A DNA stretch of 64,000 bases from Erigeron canadensis. Taxonomy: Eukaryota > Streptophyta > Magnoliopsida > Asterales > Asteraceae. The stretch lies in contig NC_057768.1 of assembly GCF_010389155.1 (NCBI RefSeq), positions 10,600,501 to 10,664,500 on the forward strand, given 5' to 3'. The number at the start of each line of letters is the position of its first letter. Positions within the stretch are counted from its first letter, which is position 1. Under the pieces are notes generated by a model. It had not been told where the DNA came from. It searched no databases and worked only from the letters and a program-made list of their open reading frames with translations. The position numbers and the translations under genes were made by a program. Below are positions 24,847 to 36,482 of the stretch, one piece after another.

Positions 24847-25294
24847 TTTTATTAATTGATAAGTTAATGTTATGACATGTAAATGTCACATAAGATGCTA
24901 TGTGCATTAGTATAAAAAATGTTTGTAATTTGTTAGTTATCCTAACATTTCTCTTCACCATAAATATCTACATAACTTTTAAAAACAATATGACACCACA
25001 ACAAAATTCATTTCTATCTCTACATTTTCATAAAAAAAAAAAAAACCATTACACAAACCATATATGGATCCAAAAAAGGTAAAAAAAAAAAAAGCCACTT
25101 CCAAGCAGATGCGATCTCAACCCGTTCGTCCGATTTATCCACAACAAACTGCTTTTCCAAAACAAATACTATTCTCAACTATCTCCGAACAATTTTCTAA
25201 ACCATTAGTGCCCCCCTCAATGTTATGTTCTAGAAACCCGCATCTCCATATCTATGTTACGGGTATAATCAGGGTTCTCCTCCGCCAATAAATC
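24847..25294. other. Gene-free spacer
   Basis: A-rich sequence with poly-A runs at 25,030 and 25,081. The weak open frames at 24,900 and 25,064 have no recognisable domain. Confidence 0.55.
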
Positions 25295-25969
25295 TGTAAC
25301 AACCGCCTTAGAAATAATTTAAATAAATCCATAATATGTTCTAGTTTCAAACATGTGCTCACGTGAAGGTCTATTCACTCTTAAATCTTAAATTATAAGA
25401 CGCGTCTATGGTCTATTGTGATAAGAATGTTAGGTTTCAAGACGTAAGCGATTGTGTTCAAGAAATTCTAGTCTGAAAATGTTTCATTTAGGCCCTACAA
25501 TTATTAGAATCATTAATTAAGGGAAAAACTATATAAGGGTTAGAAAACCCAATTTTTCCACTTCTTCTCCATTTTCATCCCATCTCACCTCTCTCTCTCT
25601 AAAAACACACATACCTTCACCATCTTCACCCACAAAAATTCATCATTTGATTTTGAGTTGTTAAACCAAGATTTCTTGCATTTTTAGCTTCCTTGTGATA
25701 ATCAAAACATATTTCTAGTATCGATTTTCAGGTAATGACAACAAGTTTTGAGATTTTCATCAAAATAAAAGCTTACTTTTCAAGTGTATGTTCTTGATGA
25801 TTTGGTCCATTTTTGGTGTAAAAATCGTGTTAAAAGTTAGTGGGTTTGTGTCTAAAAGTGTTTAGTAACCTTTTCGTGATCAAATTTGGGTCGTAAACAT
25901 GTTTTAATCTTCAAAACCCTCGTTTTTGTTTGAACAGTCCCAAATTCGTCCTAAAAACACTTAAAACGA

Positions 25970-26195
25970 ATTTAGTATCCCAGAAACGAATTTAAGTCTT
26001 CCAAAACGAAGTTAAGCTTCAAAACGAACTTAGCAAACAAACTTAAGTCCTCAAACGAATTTAATCTTCGTTCAGATACACCTTACGAATTTAATCTTCG
26101 TTCAGATACACCTTACGAATTTAATCTTCGTTCAGATACACCTTACGAATTTAATCTTCGTTCAGCTACACCTTACGAATTTAAACCCTATTTTC
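25970..26195. repeat. ACGAATTTA/CTTCGTT word block with 30-bp tandem repeat
   Basis: AACGAAYTTA-type words cluster from ~25,970, then four exact-period 30-bp units begin TTCAGATACACC at 26,071, 26,101, 26,131 and 26,161 (the last with one change). Each unit contains ACGAATTTAATCTTCG, an inverted CGAA/TTCG pair. The same word marks copia element 2. Confidence 0.9.
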
Positions 26196-26689
26196 GTTAG
26201 TTGTAGAAATCAGGTTTTATACTTAGTTGTAATCCAAGTCTATCATGTACAAGGAAACCCTAATTAAGGTATAATCAAGACATATTCGATCTTGTTTATC
26301 AAAGTGCGAGTTCAAAGACGTTCATTACGAGTCTAGTGTATGAAAAACACTGTTGAGTCAAACGTTTAAAGATCATTAGTGATCCAAATCATCAGTACAT
26401 CAAGGACACTTAGTAAATAAATAATCACGAGAACTAATACATGTATCCATCTATGCTCAATGGTTTGTGATTAGGTTGACATCAAGACATACTTGGATTC
26501 GAGTAGATATATTTTACTATATCTGTGCTTATACCCTATGCTTGTAGAACTACGCTCGTAGCAGATCACTGTGAGTCTTCGTAGCCCCTTTTTCTTTACT
26601 TATTTCGGGGTGAAAGGAATACTACTCATGCTTTTATACATGCCGTAACTACTTTTACTACTCTTTGGCTATTTGACTACTTGTTACAT

Positions 26690-26982
26690 ATTAGCCGGTC
26701 CTGTTGAGGATTGTGTGTGCACTATTGATACTATTAGCCGGTCCTGTTGAGGATTGTGTGTGCTCTATTGATACTATTAGCCGGTCCTGTTGAGGATTGT
26801 GTGTGCTCTATTGATACTATTAGCCGGTCCTGTTGAGGATTGTGTGTGCTCTATTGATACTATTAGCCGGTCCTGTTGAGGATTGTGTGTGCTCTATTGA
26901 TACTATTAGCCGGTCCTATTGAGGATTGTGTGTGCTCTATTGATACTATTAGCCGGTCCTATCGAGGATTGTGTGTGCTCGC
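26690..26982 (+). repeat. 43-bp tandem repeat, seven copies
   Basis: ATTAGCCGGTCCTGTTGAGG starts units at 26,690, 26,733, 26,776, 26,819, 26,862, 26,905 and 26,948, nearly identical. Solo LTR B has a diverged ~44-bp version (ATTAGCCGGTCAT...) at the matching place, so the repeat is old but was amplified separately in each copy. Confidence 0.95.
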
Positions 26983-27370
26983 TTACTTATGTGCAAGTTG
27001 GTCACTAGCCACTACATACTACTTCATACTTGAGATCTACTGGCGGTAAACCGGCTAATCGTGGCTAGGAGTGGTAGCATGGGACTATTAGCAGACTTCA
27101 GGATTTAGGGTTGGAGTTTGCATGCTTGTACTTTGTGTTTGGTGGCAATATGCCCAATCGTATCCCCTGCGTGGGAACCTTTCGTACTTGATTTGATCAT
27201 CTTTGTTGAACTTGTGTGTGTAATAACTACTACTATGCTTGTTTGGTTATGAAATTGACTATTTATGTTTATCCTAAGCACTCATTTAGTATTCCAATGT
27301 AACATCCATGTGCGCGTGTGCTTTATCTTACATCCCGAGTTTTCCGCCGCTGTCGGGGTGTTACAAAATC

Positions 27371-27597
27371 CCCCACTCTCCAACATTGCTAAGACCGCCA
27401 AGTTGACCTATTTCAGGGCGATGACAATGATGATGATCTCGATTTTGTTGCTGAAAGTGAACAGCAACCAGTCGGTATGAACACTCATTTTTATTTATCT
27501 TACGTACTTCCTTTCCTTATTTACGTACTTACTTTCTTATTGATAATTTTACATTCATATTTGGGCCTGGGTAAAACTACACCTTTATACATGTGAG
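27371..27597. other. Short spacer between solo LTR A and hAT MITE
   Basis: Unique-looking sequence without coding signal (a GATGATGATC stretch near 27,430). Confidence 0.5.
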
Positions 27598-27706
27598 CAA
27601 GGTTGTAAATATCGTTTTCGGTATCGTATCGGCCGACCCTCAATATGCGATATATCATATATATCAGGGATATACCAGATACCCTAAATTGTAAAGGAAT
27701 TTATTT

Positions 27707-27750
<44 letters not shown>

Positions 27751-28030
27751 CAATTTTACATAAGTTTACATACCTTTTAATCTTAATTGCTATGTTACGA
27801 AGCAAATTTTACATATCTTTTAATCTTAGAGTCAGAACCCTATTTTGGTTTTAACCCGTGTTTTTTTTTAAAATAAGTCAAATTTTTTTTTTACCGATAT
27901 ATCACCGATATTGACATATATTGACCGAAACGATAAGTTCAGCCAATAACCCATATATCGTATCAGTTGAAGGCCGATCTCCGATATATTACCGATATAT
28001 CGACCGATATAGCCGATATTTACAACCATG
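27598..28030. mobile_element. hAT-type MITE (8-bp TSD CATGTGAG)
   Basis: Ends are CAAGGTTGTAAATATCG and CGATATTTACAACCATG (17-bp inverted, one mismatch). CATGTGAG occurs immediately outside both ends (27,590-27,597 and 28,031-28,038), the 8-bp duplication expected of hAT. The 433-bp interior is full of CGATAT/ATATCG words and a TA microsatellite (27,713-27,741) and has no transposase. Confidence 0.9.
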
Positions 28031-28164
28031 CATGTGAGTATCTAACTAGAAAACATACTAATCTAAAATCCAACACTACCAATTCAGAAAAAGTATACTT
28101 CTTAGGCCCATCAAGTTTATGTATGCTAGTATTATACCACTATCTATCATCTAATTTATTGTTA

Positions 28165-28492
28165 ACTACTCTTTATTTGTGTTTCTTTTTCTCCTTCGAA
28201 TGGTGATATTAAATTTGTTTCTTTATTGCTCGTACTTCTTTTTAGTTAAATTAATATACTTATATGAAAGCCCTAATTGTATTTTATTTTTATATATAGA
28301 ATACTTTAGTTTATGTGTACTTTTTATTTGTGTTTCCTTTTCTCCTTCAAATGGTGATATTAAATTTGTTTCTTTATTACTCGTACTTCTTTTTAGTTAA
28401 ATTAATTAAATTAATATACTTATAGTTATACTTATATGAAAGCCCTAATTGTATTTTATTTTTATATATAGAGATATTTTAGTTTATGTATA
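28165..28492 (+). repeat. ~155-bp tandem duplication
   Basis: Two adjacent copies (about 28,165-28,318 and 28,319-28,492) share TTTATTTGTGTTTC, TCCTTCRAATGGTGATATT, CTCGTACTTCTTTTTAG and GAAAGCCCTAATTG. The second has a 20-bp insertion of repeated TTAAAT/ATACTT. Confidence 0.85.
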
Positions 28493-28761
28493 CATATACT
28501 TATTATATTATATTAATAAACTATCTTATTTTAATATATTTGTAACTATATCTATGTAAATAGTTTTCACGTGTACGTACATGCATTTTAATAAACTTTT
28601 TTTTAAATATATTTTTGTCGGTTTTACTTCGCATAAAGACTTAAAAAAAATTTAATTAATGACTTTATATAAGGCCTCAAAGTTAGTTCCGTTTAGAGCC
28701 TCCAAATATGTTAAGCCGACCTTGTTAGTGGTTAAGTGATTATAGTCAATATGATAATGAA

Positions 28762-29003
28762 AAACCAACTGAGTTGGATTAGTGGTTGGAGTCTTTGCCT
28801 CTGGAGATAGAGATCATGGGTTCGATGCTCATGCCCAGTAAGGCTGGAGGTCTTTTTCTACTTTTAGTAAAACCTAAAAGCAGTCTCTCTACCTTTAGTA
28901 GGAGTAAGGTCGTCTATATCCTAACCTCCCCCATATACCGTCAAAGACGGTATTGGGGACCCAAACTCCGTGAAAGTTGGCATTGGGAGTTACTTTACCT
29001 TTC
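28762..29003 (+). mobile_element. tRNA-derived SINE with ~19-bp target duplication
   Basis: Box A (TGGATTAGTGG) and a slightly decayed box B (GGTTCGATGC) head a body like that of 24,618-24,846, including the ACCGTCAAAGACGGTATTGG hairpin. TAGTCAATATGAYARTGAA flanks both sides (28,743-28,761 and 29,004-29,022, two mismatches), a target duplication of the length made by LINE-mobilised SINEs. Confidence 0.85.
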
Positions 29004-29245
29004 TAGTCAATATGACAGTGAAGATTGAACCAAGTGTATATTTAGCAAATTTCGAAAGCTAAAATCTAATATGATACGCCTTAACCTCCCCCATATATCG
29101 TCAAAGACGGTATTGGGGACCAAAACCCCGTGAAAGTTGGCATTGGGAGTTACTTTACCTTTCTAGTCAATATGACAGTGAAGATTGAATCAAGTGTATA
29201 TTTAGCAAATTTCGAAAGCTAAAATCTAATACGATACGCCTCAAT
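28915..29245 (+). repeat. 166-bp tandem duplication over the SINE 3' end
   Basis: The SINE 3' end plus ~75 bp of flank (28,915-29,080) is repeated directly at 29,081-29,245 with few changes (TATACC/TATATC, AACC/AATC). The unit crosses the right target duplication, so it arose after SINE insertion. Confidence 0.85.
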
Positions 29246-29249
29246 GTGG

Positions 29250-30930
29250 ATTGGACACAACGATAGAATCTATAATATAACTAAAAAAAAGGGGGTTGGG
29301 GGTATACTTGGCACCCCTAATCCCTCTTCATTACCTTAATATTTACTCCTTATTAATTATCTATTTTTTAATATTTATTTAATAAAACATTACCAACTTT
29401 TAATAAAAAAATCACGTGGGCTTCAGAGGAGAGTTTTTCTCAAAATCTCGTGTTCGAGTATTGAGTTTTTTATCTCAAGGCATTTAAATGAGGAATAGGT
29501 TCAATGTCTAGTAAATCGCTGATTAAAAGTACCTTCAATACGTCTAAATTGAAACTATCTTAATAAAAAAAAAAAAAACCTTTTTAATATGACGTAAATA
29601 TAGGGGGGATAACGTGAGTGTATGATGATTAGATGATACGTGTGCCCAGCCCACTTACTTTTCCTACTAACCTCCAAACCCTCTTTTTCTTGCTCACAGG
29701 ATTATTTTTCATTTTCCAAATCTCCTTCAAAAAACCATAGTACCATACACATGTGAAGAAAAGAAAAAAAGCACCCATAAAATTTTCTAGTGAATCATCA
29801 TTTGACCCTGCTTCCTTTAAGCTTTCTCTGTAGATCTTTCAATTTTCATTTCATTACAGTTGCTCATTGTTTACTAATTATTCTAGTAAAGAAAGAGTAA
29901 AAAAACAATCAGATTCATTCAAAGGGAGTTACCACCGACAACATCTCGGATTCCACCGTTGCATTCTTGCTCACGTGTTTTTTTTCTTAGATCTAAAGGT
30001 GTTGAAGCTGTTGATTTTATTTAATTTGATTCTTGTTGTTGATGATTTCTTTTTACATTTTTGCTTGTTCTAGGGATATATAAAATAAGTATAGAATAAG
30101 TTAATTTTGCTGATTGTAACGGCAGAAAGGGAGAAGGCATTCTTTGTGACATCATTGAAATTGGGCTTAAATTTGCTTGCTTGGTTGCTTTCCTTCTGAA
30201 ATTTTTGTTCAAAGAAGGGAAGAAGATGAAGTCTCTCAAAGAAAAGTTGGGTCAAAGTATTAAGTATGTACAAGTTTAAAAGGCAGGGGAATAGAGAGGA
30301 AAAACTTTGTGTGCGACGTAAACGGAAACAAAATAATATAAAAAAGTGTTTTCCTAGCAGACAAATTTGACAAAAAGTAAGAAAAGGAAACGAAAATAAA
30401 AATAGGAAAATATAAATCTTCATAACCAAATAGCTTAATAATTCTTTTAGGATAATAATAAATCAATCTAATTGGTATGTCTAAAGTTATGTCTAATTGT
30501 AAGATGATGACATGTGGAAAAATCAGGGGGCAAGATTAGGAAATAGAATTAGTGCATTCCACATGTTAAATTCCTAAGGTTTTAGACATATCTTTAGGCA
30601 CACTAATTAGGTTGATTAATTATTTTTCATCTTTTTAATACATTAAGAAGATGACATGTGTTATCTATTAATTCTCTTTTTTAATTTTATCACCTGATTT
30701 TTTCATACGTTCACATCTGAGATGTTAGAAGGATTAGTAGCTATTTGGTTAGGATGATTAATAATCATTTTCAATAAAAATAATATATTGGGAATGAGTA
30801 GCTATAAAGAAAATAATAATAATAATAATTGGGTCAGTCCACCCGCATTTAGCGGAAACAATCACGCCGACAACATGGTAACATTCCTCCGCTTCTTGCC
30901 GACCCTGTTGCTGCTTAAGAATTAAATTTA
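29250..30930. other. Upstream region without a supported gene
   Basis: Decayed SINE-like DNA (~29,415-29,560), a leader-like CT-rich tract from 29,690, and an ATG at ~30,226 opening MKSLKEKLGQSIKYVQV before a stop. That could be an orphan first exon, but nothing downstream continues it. A MITE lies at 30,462-30,625. Confidence 0.45.
30462..30625. mobile_element. Small MITE with AATCAAYCTAATT termini
   Basis: Inverted ends of ~35 bp with few mismatches: AATCAATCTAATTGGT...TATGTCTAA on the left and the complement of AATCAACCTAATTAGT...TATGTCTAA on the right. About 160 bp, A/T-only flanks. Stowaway- or Tourist-like by size; superfamily uncertain. Confidence 0.55.
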
Positions 30931-31136
30931 ATTTAAATCTTTGTCTTTTTGTACAAATATTCTACACTTTTCTCCCTTGTATTAGTTTTCAACTTCTTCT
31001 CTCTTCTACTGACTATAGTTTTTGACTGGCATATTTCCGATAATGCGAAGATCAATTGAACCCTTAATTTATTTTGCAGTCTCCTTTCTTGGGTGAGGTA
31101 TAATTGATCATTGAAAACAAGAAACAAAGATTATAT

Positions 31137-31308
31137 ATGGAGCAACAAGATGAAGGAAATAACAATAATGGAAATGGAGGGATGTTTGTCAAAGTAATGA
31201 CAGATGAACAAATGGAAGTCTTGAGGAAACAAATTGCTATTTATGCTACTATTTGTGAACAGCTTGTTGATTTACATAAATCACTTACATCCCATCATGA
31301 TCTTGCTG
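31137..31308 (+). CDS. Alternative first coding exon (1a) of the WOX13-like gene
   Basis: Encodes [17 protein letters not shown] through HDLAG and ends at a GT donor (31,309) in phase 1, like exon 1b at 32,152. The two exons are the same 172-nt length and differ at only two bases (one Asn/Ser change, one silent). The ~100 bp upstream and ~40 bp of following intron are also similar. A TTTTGCAG site upstream at ~31,079 suggests a leader intron. Spliced to exon 2 at 35,330 it would give almost the same protein, so this acts as an alternative promoter/first exon or is a silent duplicate. Confidence 0.7.
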
Positions 31309-32151
31309 GTATGTATATATATGCTATATCTATATTGTTTTATTTTTGTAACTTTGGGTAGTCCTTGCACAATTGTTTGATGAACTGATGCAATGTGATC
31401 TAATTGTTGATTATTGTTGCATATGTATGTATGCATGACAGCATGAGGATTTTCTCACATTAGTTTAATTTAATTTGCAGTTAAAACAATCTCAATCTTT
31501 GAATTAATATCAAAGTCAGGATTTAAATTTAACGTTTAAGTTTTGATTTTTAATTTTAACCAATGCATAAAATTATTCATAGTCGAATTGAATCATTATC
31601 TCAAAATCATACCACATATTCTCAAACATCAACAAAAGACAAAAGTTATAAAAATGTGGGAAAATGATCCGTACTGCAGACTTTATCTAAGTTTAGGTGT
31701 GGTCACATTAAAAAAAAGTTACAGATTAAACCCTTAAATTTAATAAACATACATAACCTCTGAATTTTACATAAACCCTTTTTAAATTTTATACGATCCC
31801 TCCCTGATACTGGATGTCTTACCTAACTTTTAAAAAAAAATAAAAAAATAAGTATACAAGTAGAAAAGTTTATGAAAAAAGAAATCAGTGGGTTTAGTCT
31901 AAAATACTCACATGCCGCACAACACCGAAATATAATTACAAATTATAAAAATGGAAATCTGTCACAATATTTGTCTTTATTGTCCGCCATTTTCTTTTCT
32001 TTTTCTACACTTTTCCACCATCCCATCCCATCCCCATATTAATTTTCAAACTTCTACTCTACTGCTGACTATATTTCTCTCTCCCTTCAATCACTCTTTC
32101 TTTCTTGGGTAATGTATAATTAATTATTGAAAACAAAACAAACAAAGAATT

Positions 32152-35100
32152 ATGGAGCAACAAGATGAAGGAAATAACAGTAATGGAAATGGAGGGATGT
32201 TTGTCAAAGTAATGACAGATGAACAAATGGAAGTCTTGAGGAAACAAATTGCTATTTATGCTACTATTTGTGAACAGCTTGTTGATTTACATAAATCACT
32301 TACTTCCCATCATGATCTTGCTGGTATGTATATATATATGCTATAGCTATATGTCTTTTCTTTGTATTGTTTTTCTATATGTGTGTACCGTAATGTCGGA
32401 GTTCTTTCTGGAAACAGTCTTTTTACATTAGGTAGAGGTATGACTATATGTTTCTCACCTCCATTTGGTTAGTTGTTTTTGTTTATGCTAATGTGTTATT
32501 TGACTTCACATTTACTTTTTTGCTTTGTTTTTTACGTAATTATAATAATTATTATTATTATTGTAGTGGGGTTTGGTGGAAACCGGAAAGTATTTGGTGG
32601 TTTGATTAATTTCGTGACTTTCTTTTTTTAATTATGATAATTGGATCATATTATAATTTAAAAGGATTTCATATCATTTTATTTTCTTGCTATAATATAT
32701 ACTTCCAAAAATGGAATTCTGATATATAGGTTTTTGTTATTATACTTTCGTGCATTTCATTTAGAAAAAATTGAAAATAAAATGAATTATTTTATTTTTC
32801 ATTTAACGTAAATTGTACAGAAGTGAAGGAAAATTTAAGTATGTTACATGCATCAGTGAAAGATAATGTATACAATGGAAAGAAGAAAGAGGTAAAAGAA
32901 TGTTACATGTTGATGAAATTAACTATAATTTATTGGGTTGTGATCATTTAAAAATCAACGTTTCCGTGAAAACTAGAAAACCGACCAAAACACACTGTGA
33001 TTTGAATTTAACACAATGTGTTTGTAATTTTTCTTAGAAAATACATTGTGCTAAGTTTATATTTCTGATTTTCACGCGCTATCAAAAACACACTGTGATT
33101 TGAAATTTAACACAATGTGTTTTTATTGTTTAGAAAACAAAATTAAAACACGTTGTGTTAAATTCAGATCACAGTGTGTTTTGGCCAGTTTTCTAGTTTT
33201 CACAGAAATTTTAATTTTCAAATGAACATTTCACATAATTTATTTATATAGTATATTAGTGATAAATCTTGAACAAACTTTAGCCATCTACAACAAAAAT
33301 ACATATTTTACTGCATAGTGTACAAGTGTATATTATAAGTTTTATTATAAGTCCTAGTTTATAAATGATGGGATTTTTTTGATGGCATTTTTTTAGTTAT
33401 AAATATGTAATGGGAATTTTTTGATTATTGTTCTATTTTTGTAACTTGGGTACATTAGTAAGTCCTTAAACAATTGTTTGATGAACTGATGCAATGTTTC
33501 TAGTAGGTATTTTTTTTTTGGTTAAAATAGTCTATGGTGTGTTTGTAGTTTACTTTAGTTTTTGAAATTTTCTCATCATGGTACCTTCATGATCTTTTTT
33601 ATATTGCTTTGTTTGCATATATGATAAAGTAGCATATGACATATATGAGACACTGTACTTAGGCACTTCCAGTTTCGAGTGTTATCATTTTCTTTTTTTT
33701 TTGGCATGTATGTTGCTTGTTATCGAAATGTTAATCTCTGGATGAGGTTTTCCCTATTAAGATTACCCGAGAGGGTGAGTATTTTACACTAGATGTATCC
33801 AACCTAACCAAGGTATCCAATGGCTGTTTTCAGAGCCTTTCCTAGCCTCCCCCAATATTGTAACTAGTGGGGTTCAAACCGGAGACCTCTTGTAAAGATC
33901 TCGGGATATTAATCACTAGAAATTTCTTACTTGTATTTATCAATAAAAACAAGTAGTTACCTATTAGTGAAACTAAATGATCAATCTCCTGGTGAGTTAT
34001 TTTTAAGGAGGAGGGTAGAGAGTAGAGACAAACAAAAAGAATCTTTGAAACACATGGAGGTGCTTCCAAGACATTACTAAAATATAGATCTTCATCATAA
34101 AACATGGGCTTTTGTAATGAACTTAAGAAGAGACTTGTGTCAATACGAAAATCAAATTTAAAGTTAAATTCTTCATCATAATTATCAGGTTTTTTAAGGT
34201 TTTGGTCCGCAATTTTTATAGTTTTAGTCTGTATATTTTTCAAGGTGAATTCTTTGAGTTAGATGGCGATCCTTGATATACTTATGACTGATGCACTATC
34301 CTTTTCCCGTATTATGAATATTATTTCAGTTAATCTTTAATATGTCCTTCTAGATCTATTGCATTAGCACACTCCCATGTAAACATTAAATCCTAGTATA
34401 TTAGCTTGATGTTTTTCATGTGACTACTTCAAGTGTGAAGTATGCGTTTACATGGAGTAAGATTAGTAAATTTAGTCCTTATGAGTCAATTGTTTTTGTT
34501 GAAGATTTTATCAAAGGGCGATTTTCCAGGTTCTAGTGAGACATGTTTTTTGTTAGTTTTTAGATGGGATAAGTATCTTGGAATGTAACAAACTTTGGAC
34601 GAATGTCTATAATAGGAAATAACTAAAGTTTTGTGTATTGTATGTAAACAACTTTAAAAAAAGTATATTGTATGTAAGAAAACATACGTGGCAACCATAT
34701 AGAGGTGCCACTTGGCCGATTTTAATTAGTTGAATACATTTTCTTACATACAATAAACATTATTTTCAAGTTGTTTACATACAATACACACAACTTTAGT
34801 TATTTCCTACTATAGACATTCGTTCAAAGTTTGTTACATTTCAAGATACCTATCCCTTTTTAGATAGTGTTAATGTAATGTGCTAAATCCTTTTTAGTAA
34901 ACAGCCATGACCAGTTTATTTCTAACTATTTGAAGTTAAAAAAAATGATGTAATTGACACTATATGTATGTTCTAAAGTAAGATAGCTGTTATTTTCCAC
35001 GGCATGGCATATTAAAGACAAACTGTGATGTAAATACTTTGTTAAAGTCTTACACGGGCGAGTATTTTTAAAGATTTGGCCGATATAAAACGCTTTTTGT

Positions 35101-36482
35101 ATGCTTATACAGTTATACATTCGTTAAATTACGTTTCGTGTTAAATCATCCACTTGCATTTCACATGAGTATATGATTATGCTCTATATTCAAATTGTAC
35201 ATTTGAATATGCAAAGACAATAGACACTATAAACATACTTTGACAAAACATTTTGAATTCCCAATTCATGGGAAACAAAAGACATATATATATGTGCTCA
35301 GTATGGAAATTTGGATTATGTTCTTGCAGGAGTTAGACTTGGGAACTTATACAGTGACCCGTTGGTCACATCTGGTGGACATAAGTTTTCTGGCCGACAG
35401 CGATGGACCCCGACACCAGTTCAGCTTCAGATTCTTGAGCGGCTTTTTGAGCAGGGAAATGGGACTCCAAGCAAACAGAAAATAAAAGAAATCACATCGG
35501 AATTATTACAGCATGGCCAGATTTCTGAAACAAATGTTTATAACTGGTTCCAAAATAGGCGGGCTCGATCAAAGAGGAAGCAACAAGTATCTGCACCTAA
35601 TAATGGTGAATCTGAAGTGGAAACTGAGGTTGAGTCACCCAAACCGCAGCAGAATTCAGCATCAACAGCTGATGATAATATGTGTTTCCAGAATACAAAT
35701 GTAAGTTCTGGTATAAATTCAGTGGATCAACGAGCCAAGAAAGTGGAGCCCCTTTTTCCTTCTGATGCCAGTTCAAAGCCTTCTGGCAATGTCGGCCAGA
35801 TGTCATATTATGGGAGTATGTTAGCTAATCCAAGTAAGTATAATATCACGATACTTTTAGTATGTTTTAAGTTAAATCTGAAAATTCGTAAGTATCTTTG
35901 TAGAGGTGGCAAGATGGGCAGACAGGGTAGGTTGGGTAACGGGTTAATAGAGTTTTAGATTGAAAAGGCGTCGTCTTTAGTGCAAATCGAAACTGGTGGA
36001 TGTGGGGGTGGGGAGGAGTGTTTCACAATGTCTTTTTTAGAATGATTGCAGCCGAAGATGTCTGAGATTGTTGAAATTGCCACCTCTAAATATTGATGAT
36101 TACTGATTTGAGTGACTTCTTTTATGAAATCATTGATTATTATTAAAATGTGTCTAATTCTGAAGTAATCTTGGAGCAATGACAAACTATTAGGAATAAA
36201 TCATACACAATCTAATAGACTTTCTAAAAAATGTCAAAATGTACACTTGGTGTTTATTAGAAAAATTCAGCAAAGGAGTTTTTTTGGGCAAAATGAGTGC
36301 CTTACTAGTGACTCTGAACCCTGCTCATTTTACCATTTGTTTCTATATGATATAAATGTATAACATGCTTAGCAGATGGTGCATCCATTAATGCAGGAAT
36401 GGACCGTATAATTGGAAAGATGGAAGTTCCAGGGAGTTACCAGCCATATATGCAGGGTGACGAGTACAACATGACAGGCTGA
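32152..36482 (+). CDS. WOX13-like: WOX13-type homeobox transcription factor
   Basis: Predicted exons: 32152-32323 (1b), 35330-35833, 36376-36482, GT-AG with phases 1 and 1; 260 aa, close to the Arabidopsis WOX13 length. The N-terminus carries the clade block [18 protein letters not shown]. The homeodomain (about residues 80-143) has the WUSCHEL-type expanded loops and the recognition helix [16 protein letters not shown]. The C-terminus ([18 protein letters not shown]) is also of the ancient WOX13 clade, and no WUS-box is seen. It is a nuclear DNA-binding regulator; the family acts in development and cell identity. The 3-kb first intron has collected two Mutator-type MITEs and a SINE. No stops or frame breaks interrupt the exons. 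The duplicated first exon at 31,137 is the main oddity. Confidence 0.9.
32935..33234. mobile_element. Mutator-type MITE in WOX13-like intron (10-bp direct flank)
   Basis: A 300-bp foldback: arms of about 75 bp share GTGAAAACTAGAAAAC, CAAAACACACTGTGAT and AATTTAACACAA. The interior repeats the ACACACTGTGAT/ATCACAGTGTGTT pair again. ATAATTTATT flanks both sides (32,925-32,934; 33,235-33,244), within the Mutator range of 8-11 bp. The flank is A/T-only, so some chance of coincidence remains. Confidence 0.75.
33725..33925 (-). mobile_element. tRNA-derived SINE, minus strand
   Basis: Read on the minus strand, AGTGATTAATATCCCGAG, a 15-bp gap and box B (GGTTTGAACCCC) form a tRNA-like head, followed by a body of ~130 bp. 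A different family from the 24.6 and 28.8 kb SINEs. Ends are approximate. Confidence 0.5.
34566..34856. mobile_element. Mutator-type MITE in WOX13-like intron (9-bp TSD TTTTTAGAT)
   Basis: A 291-bp foldback with ~100-bp arms (left GGGATAAGTATCTTGGAATG, right its complement with few mismatches). TTTTTAGAT is directly repeated at 34,557-34,565 and 34,857-34,865, a perfect 9-bp target duplication. A short unique loop contains ACGTGGCAACC and GGTGCCACTTGG. Confidence 0.93.

Larger units (their letters stand above)
25295..27365 (+). mobile_element. Ty3/gypsy solo LTR A (TSD AAATC)
   Basis: Begins TGTAACAACCG and ends GGGGTGTTACA with perfect 7-bp inverted termini (TGTAACA/TGTTACA). Flanks 25,290-25,294 and 27,366-27,370 are both AAATC, a 5-bp target duplication, so this 2,071-bp unit is a complete solo LTR left by LTR-LTR recombination. 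It has a TATA box (TATATAAG, ~25,529), a variable word block (25,920-26,190), a 43-bp tandem array and a conserved 3' end (ACATCCATGTGCGCGTGTGC). The related copy is at 47,782-50,518. Gypsy assignment rests on the element at 62,705, which starts with the same sequence and carries gypsy pol. Confidence 0.92.

Noticed and set aside
26690..26982. CRISPR-like array (seven regularly spaced repeats)
   Set aside because: Units are contiguous with no unique spacers, and the array lies in a plant LTR; it is a plain tandem repeat.
30226..30280. First exon of a gene starting MKSLKEKLGQSI
   Set aside because: A stop follows after 17 codons and no compatible downstream exon was found.
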